NCBI RefSeq assembly: GCF_026735165.1
Contig: NZ_JAPQES010000002.1
Coordinates: 437,745-501,744, forward strand
Direction: 5' to 3'
Source of the DNA: Clostridium ganghwense
GTDB taxonomy: Bacteria > Bacillota > Clostridia > Clostridiales > Clostridiaceae
Length of the DNA stretch: 64,000 bases
The position numbers and the translations under genes are program-made. Shown here one piece after another: positions 63,070-64,000 of this stretch. The stretch's first letter is position 1. Each line of letters starts with the position of its first letter. Below the pieces are notes generated by a model that worked only from the letters and a program-made list of their open reading frames with translations, ran no database searches and was not told where the DNA came from.

Positions 63070-64000
63070 TTATTTACCTGTATTTGCATTTATTTTCTTT
63101 GCTCTAGATGGAGCAATTATTATTACTGCAATTGCACAAACAAGCATTAAATATGGATAGAAGTTATATTTCATGATTGCAAAAGGAGATATTGCAGCAA
63201 GTCCTGATGCAGCTAATAATTGCCCACTATAAGGTATCATTCCCTGGAATGCACATGAGAAAGTATCCAATAAGCTAGCTGATCTCTTAGGTTCAATATC
63301 ATATTCATCAGCTATGTCTTTTGCTAAAGGTCCTGTCATTATGATAGCAATAGTATTATTTGCCACACAGATATCAACTAAACTAACCAAGAAAGCTATT
63401 CCAAATTCAGCTCCCCTTTTACTTTTAATTCTTGAACCAACAAAGTCTATCAAGAAATCAATTCCACCATTTAATTTTATAATTTCAACTAATCCACCTA
63501 TTAATATAGCAATCATAGCTAAATCTTCCATACCCATCATTCCTTTAGATGCTGATGCTATAAATCCAAAGAAGTCAAAGTCTCCATATGCCATACCAAC
63601 TATACCTGCAAAAATTGTTCCACCTACTAAAACTGCCATAACATTCATTCCTGCTATAGCTGCAATTAATACTGCAAGATATGGTAAAACCTTTACAATA
63701 TTATAAGGATGCTCAGTTGCTGCTACACTAGGCCCTCCAGATGTTACAACAGCAAGAATTATTGCAGTTACTATTGCTGCTGGTAAAACTATTTTAAAGT
63801 TAGCCTTAAATTTATCTTTCATTTCACACCCTTGAGTTCTAGCTGCTGATATTGTAGTATCTGAAATCATTGATAAGTTATCACCAAACATAGCTCCACC
63901 TACAACAGCTGCAACGCATATTCCCATTGCAATACCTGTTTGCTGTGAAATTCCCGCTGCTATTGGAGTTAAAGCAACTATAGTCCCCATTGATGTTCCT
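63070..64000 (-). CDS. Na+/H+ antiporter, NhaC-like family, 5' part missing
   Basis: The frame stays open to the last base, so the N-terminus lies outside the window and about 310 codons are seen. They form about nine hydrophobic spans with the family blocks VGGAMFGDNLSMISDTTISAA, CVANNTIAIIMTGP and FQGMIPYSGQLLAA. NhaC-type proteins exchange Na+ for H+; related ones exchange malate and lactate or amino acids. It ends just before a terminator. Confidence 0.88.
   Translation of the reverse strand, partial: GTSMGTIVALTPIAAGISQQTGIAMGICVAAVVGGAMFGDNLSMISDTTISAARTQGCEMKDKFKANFKIVLPAAIVTAIILAVVTSGGPSVAATEHPYNIVKVLPYLAVLIAAIAGMNVMAVLVGGTIFAGIVGMAYGDFDFFGFIASASKGMMGMEDLAMIAILIGGLVEIIKLNGGIDFLIDFVGSRIKSKRGAEFGIAFLVSLVDICVANNTIAIIMTGPLAKDIADEYDIEPKRSASLLDTFSCAFQGMIPYSGQLLAASGLAAISPFAIMKYNFYPYLMLVCAIAVIIIAPSRAKKINANTGK

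Overview
The window is a low-GC chromosomal segment from a spore-forming, strictly fermentative Clostridium (sensu stricto type). The clues are AT-rich codon use, AGGAGG-type ribosome sites with many GTG and TTG starts, a tricistronic spore-germinant receptor, a T-box, an electron-bifurcating type [FeFe] hydrogenase operon and the clostridial order SPOR - DUF4321 - maf - radC - mreBCD - mrdA - minCDE - rodA. The species cannot be fixed from the sequence alone. No prophage, IS element, CRISPR array or rRNA operon was seen. Most of the window reads as core genome with a few accessory pockets.

Layout. 0-8.9 kb: the end of a FUSC-type membrane protein, brnQ behind an isoleucine-type T-box, cfa, a small chagasin-like protease inhibitor, a MocR-type regulator divergent from a MATE exporter, and a broken abgA-like peptidase gene. 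9.1-13.2 kb: a ger operon in A-B-C order and a small Lys-tailed membrane protein. 13.3-18.9 kb: a corrinoid/tetrapyrrole-metal uptake locus with an AI-2E family protein, FecCD permease, ATPase, a cobalamin riboswitch, a lipoprotein CbiK chelatase and a lipoprotein binding protein fused to SLH repeats. 18.9-24 kb: mnmM, a SanA/YdcF protein, a methyltransferase, a two-component system and pssA. 24.2-28.4 kb: hydCBA. 28.5-32 kb: a MacB-like permease with its adaptor but no ATPase, and speD.

32-43.5 kb is the cell-shape and division block, all on the minus strand: SPOR protein, DUF4321, maf, radC, mreB (with an unusual acidic insertion), mreC, mreD, a very large PBP2, minC, minD, minE, rodA and mgsA. 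43.6-54.4 kb holds an NlpC/P60 hydrolase, a GNAT enzyme, a Met-rich protein, an ACT-domain regulator, a chemoreceptor with almost no outer domain, a His/Cys-rich YmaF-family protein, tRNA-Leu(AAG), a transglycosylase, coaE, polA, an AIM24-family protein and a YibE/F-family protein. tRNA-Leu(CAA) at 54.6 kb is followed by unrecognised small membrane genes (54.9-56.9 kb). The right end has an M24 peptidase, three very small genes, an ArsR regulator, RNase Z, a flavodoxin, two orphan envelope proteins, a deoxynucleoside kinase and a truncated NhaC-type antiporter.

I found no wholly new multi-gene system. The best leads are the tRNA-Leu(AAG), the acidic loop in MreB, the extracellular chelatase plus SLH-fused binding protein under B12 control, the signal-less chagasin-like inhibitor, and the orphan cluster beside tRNA-Leu(CAA).
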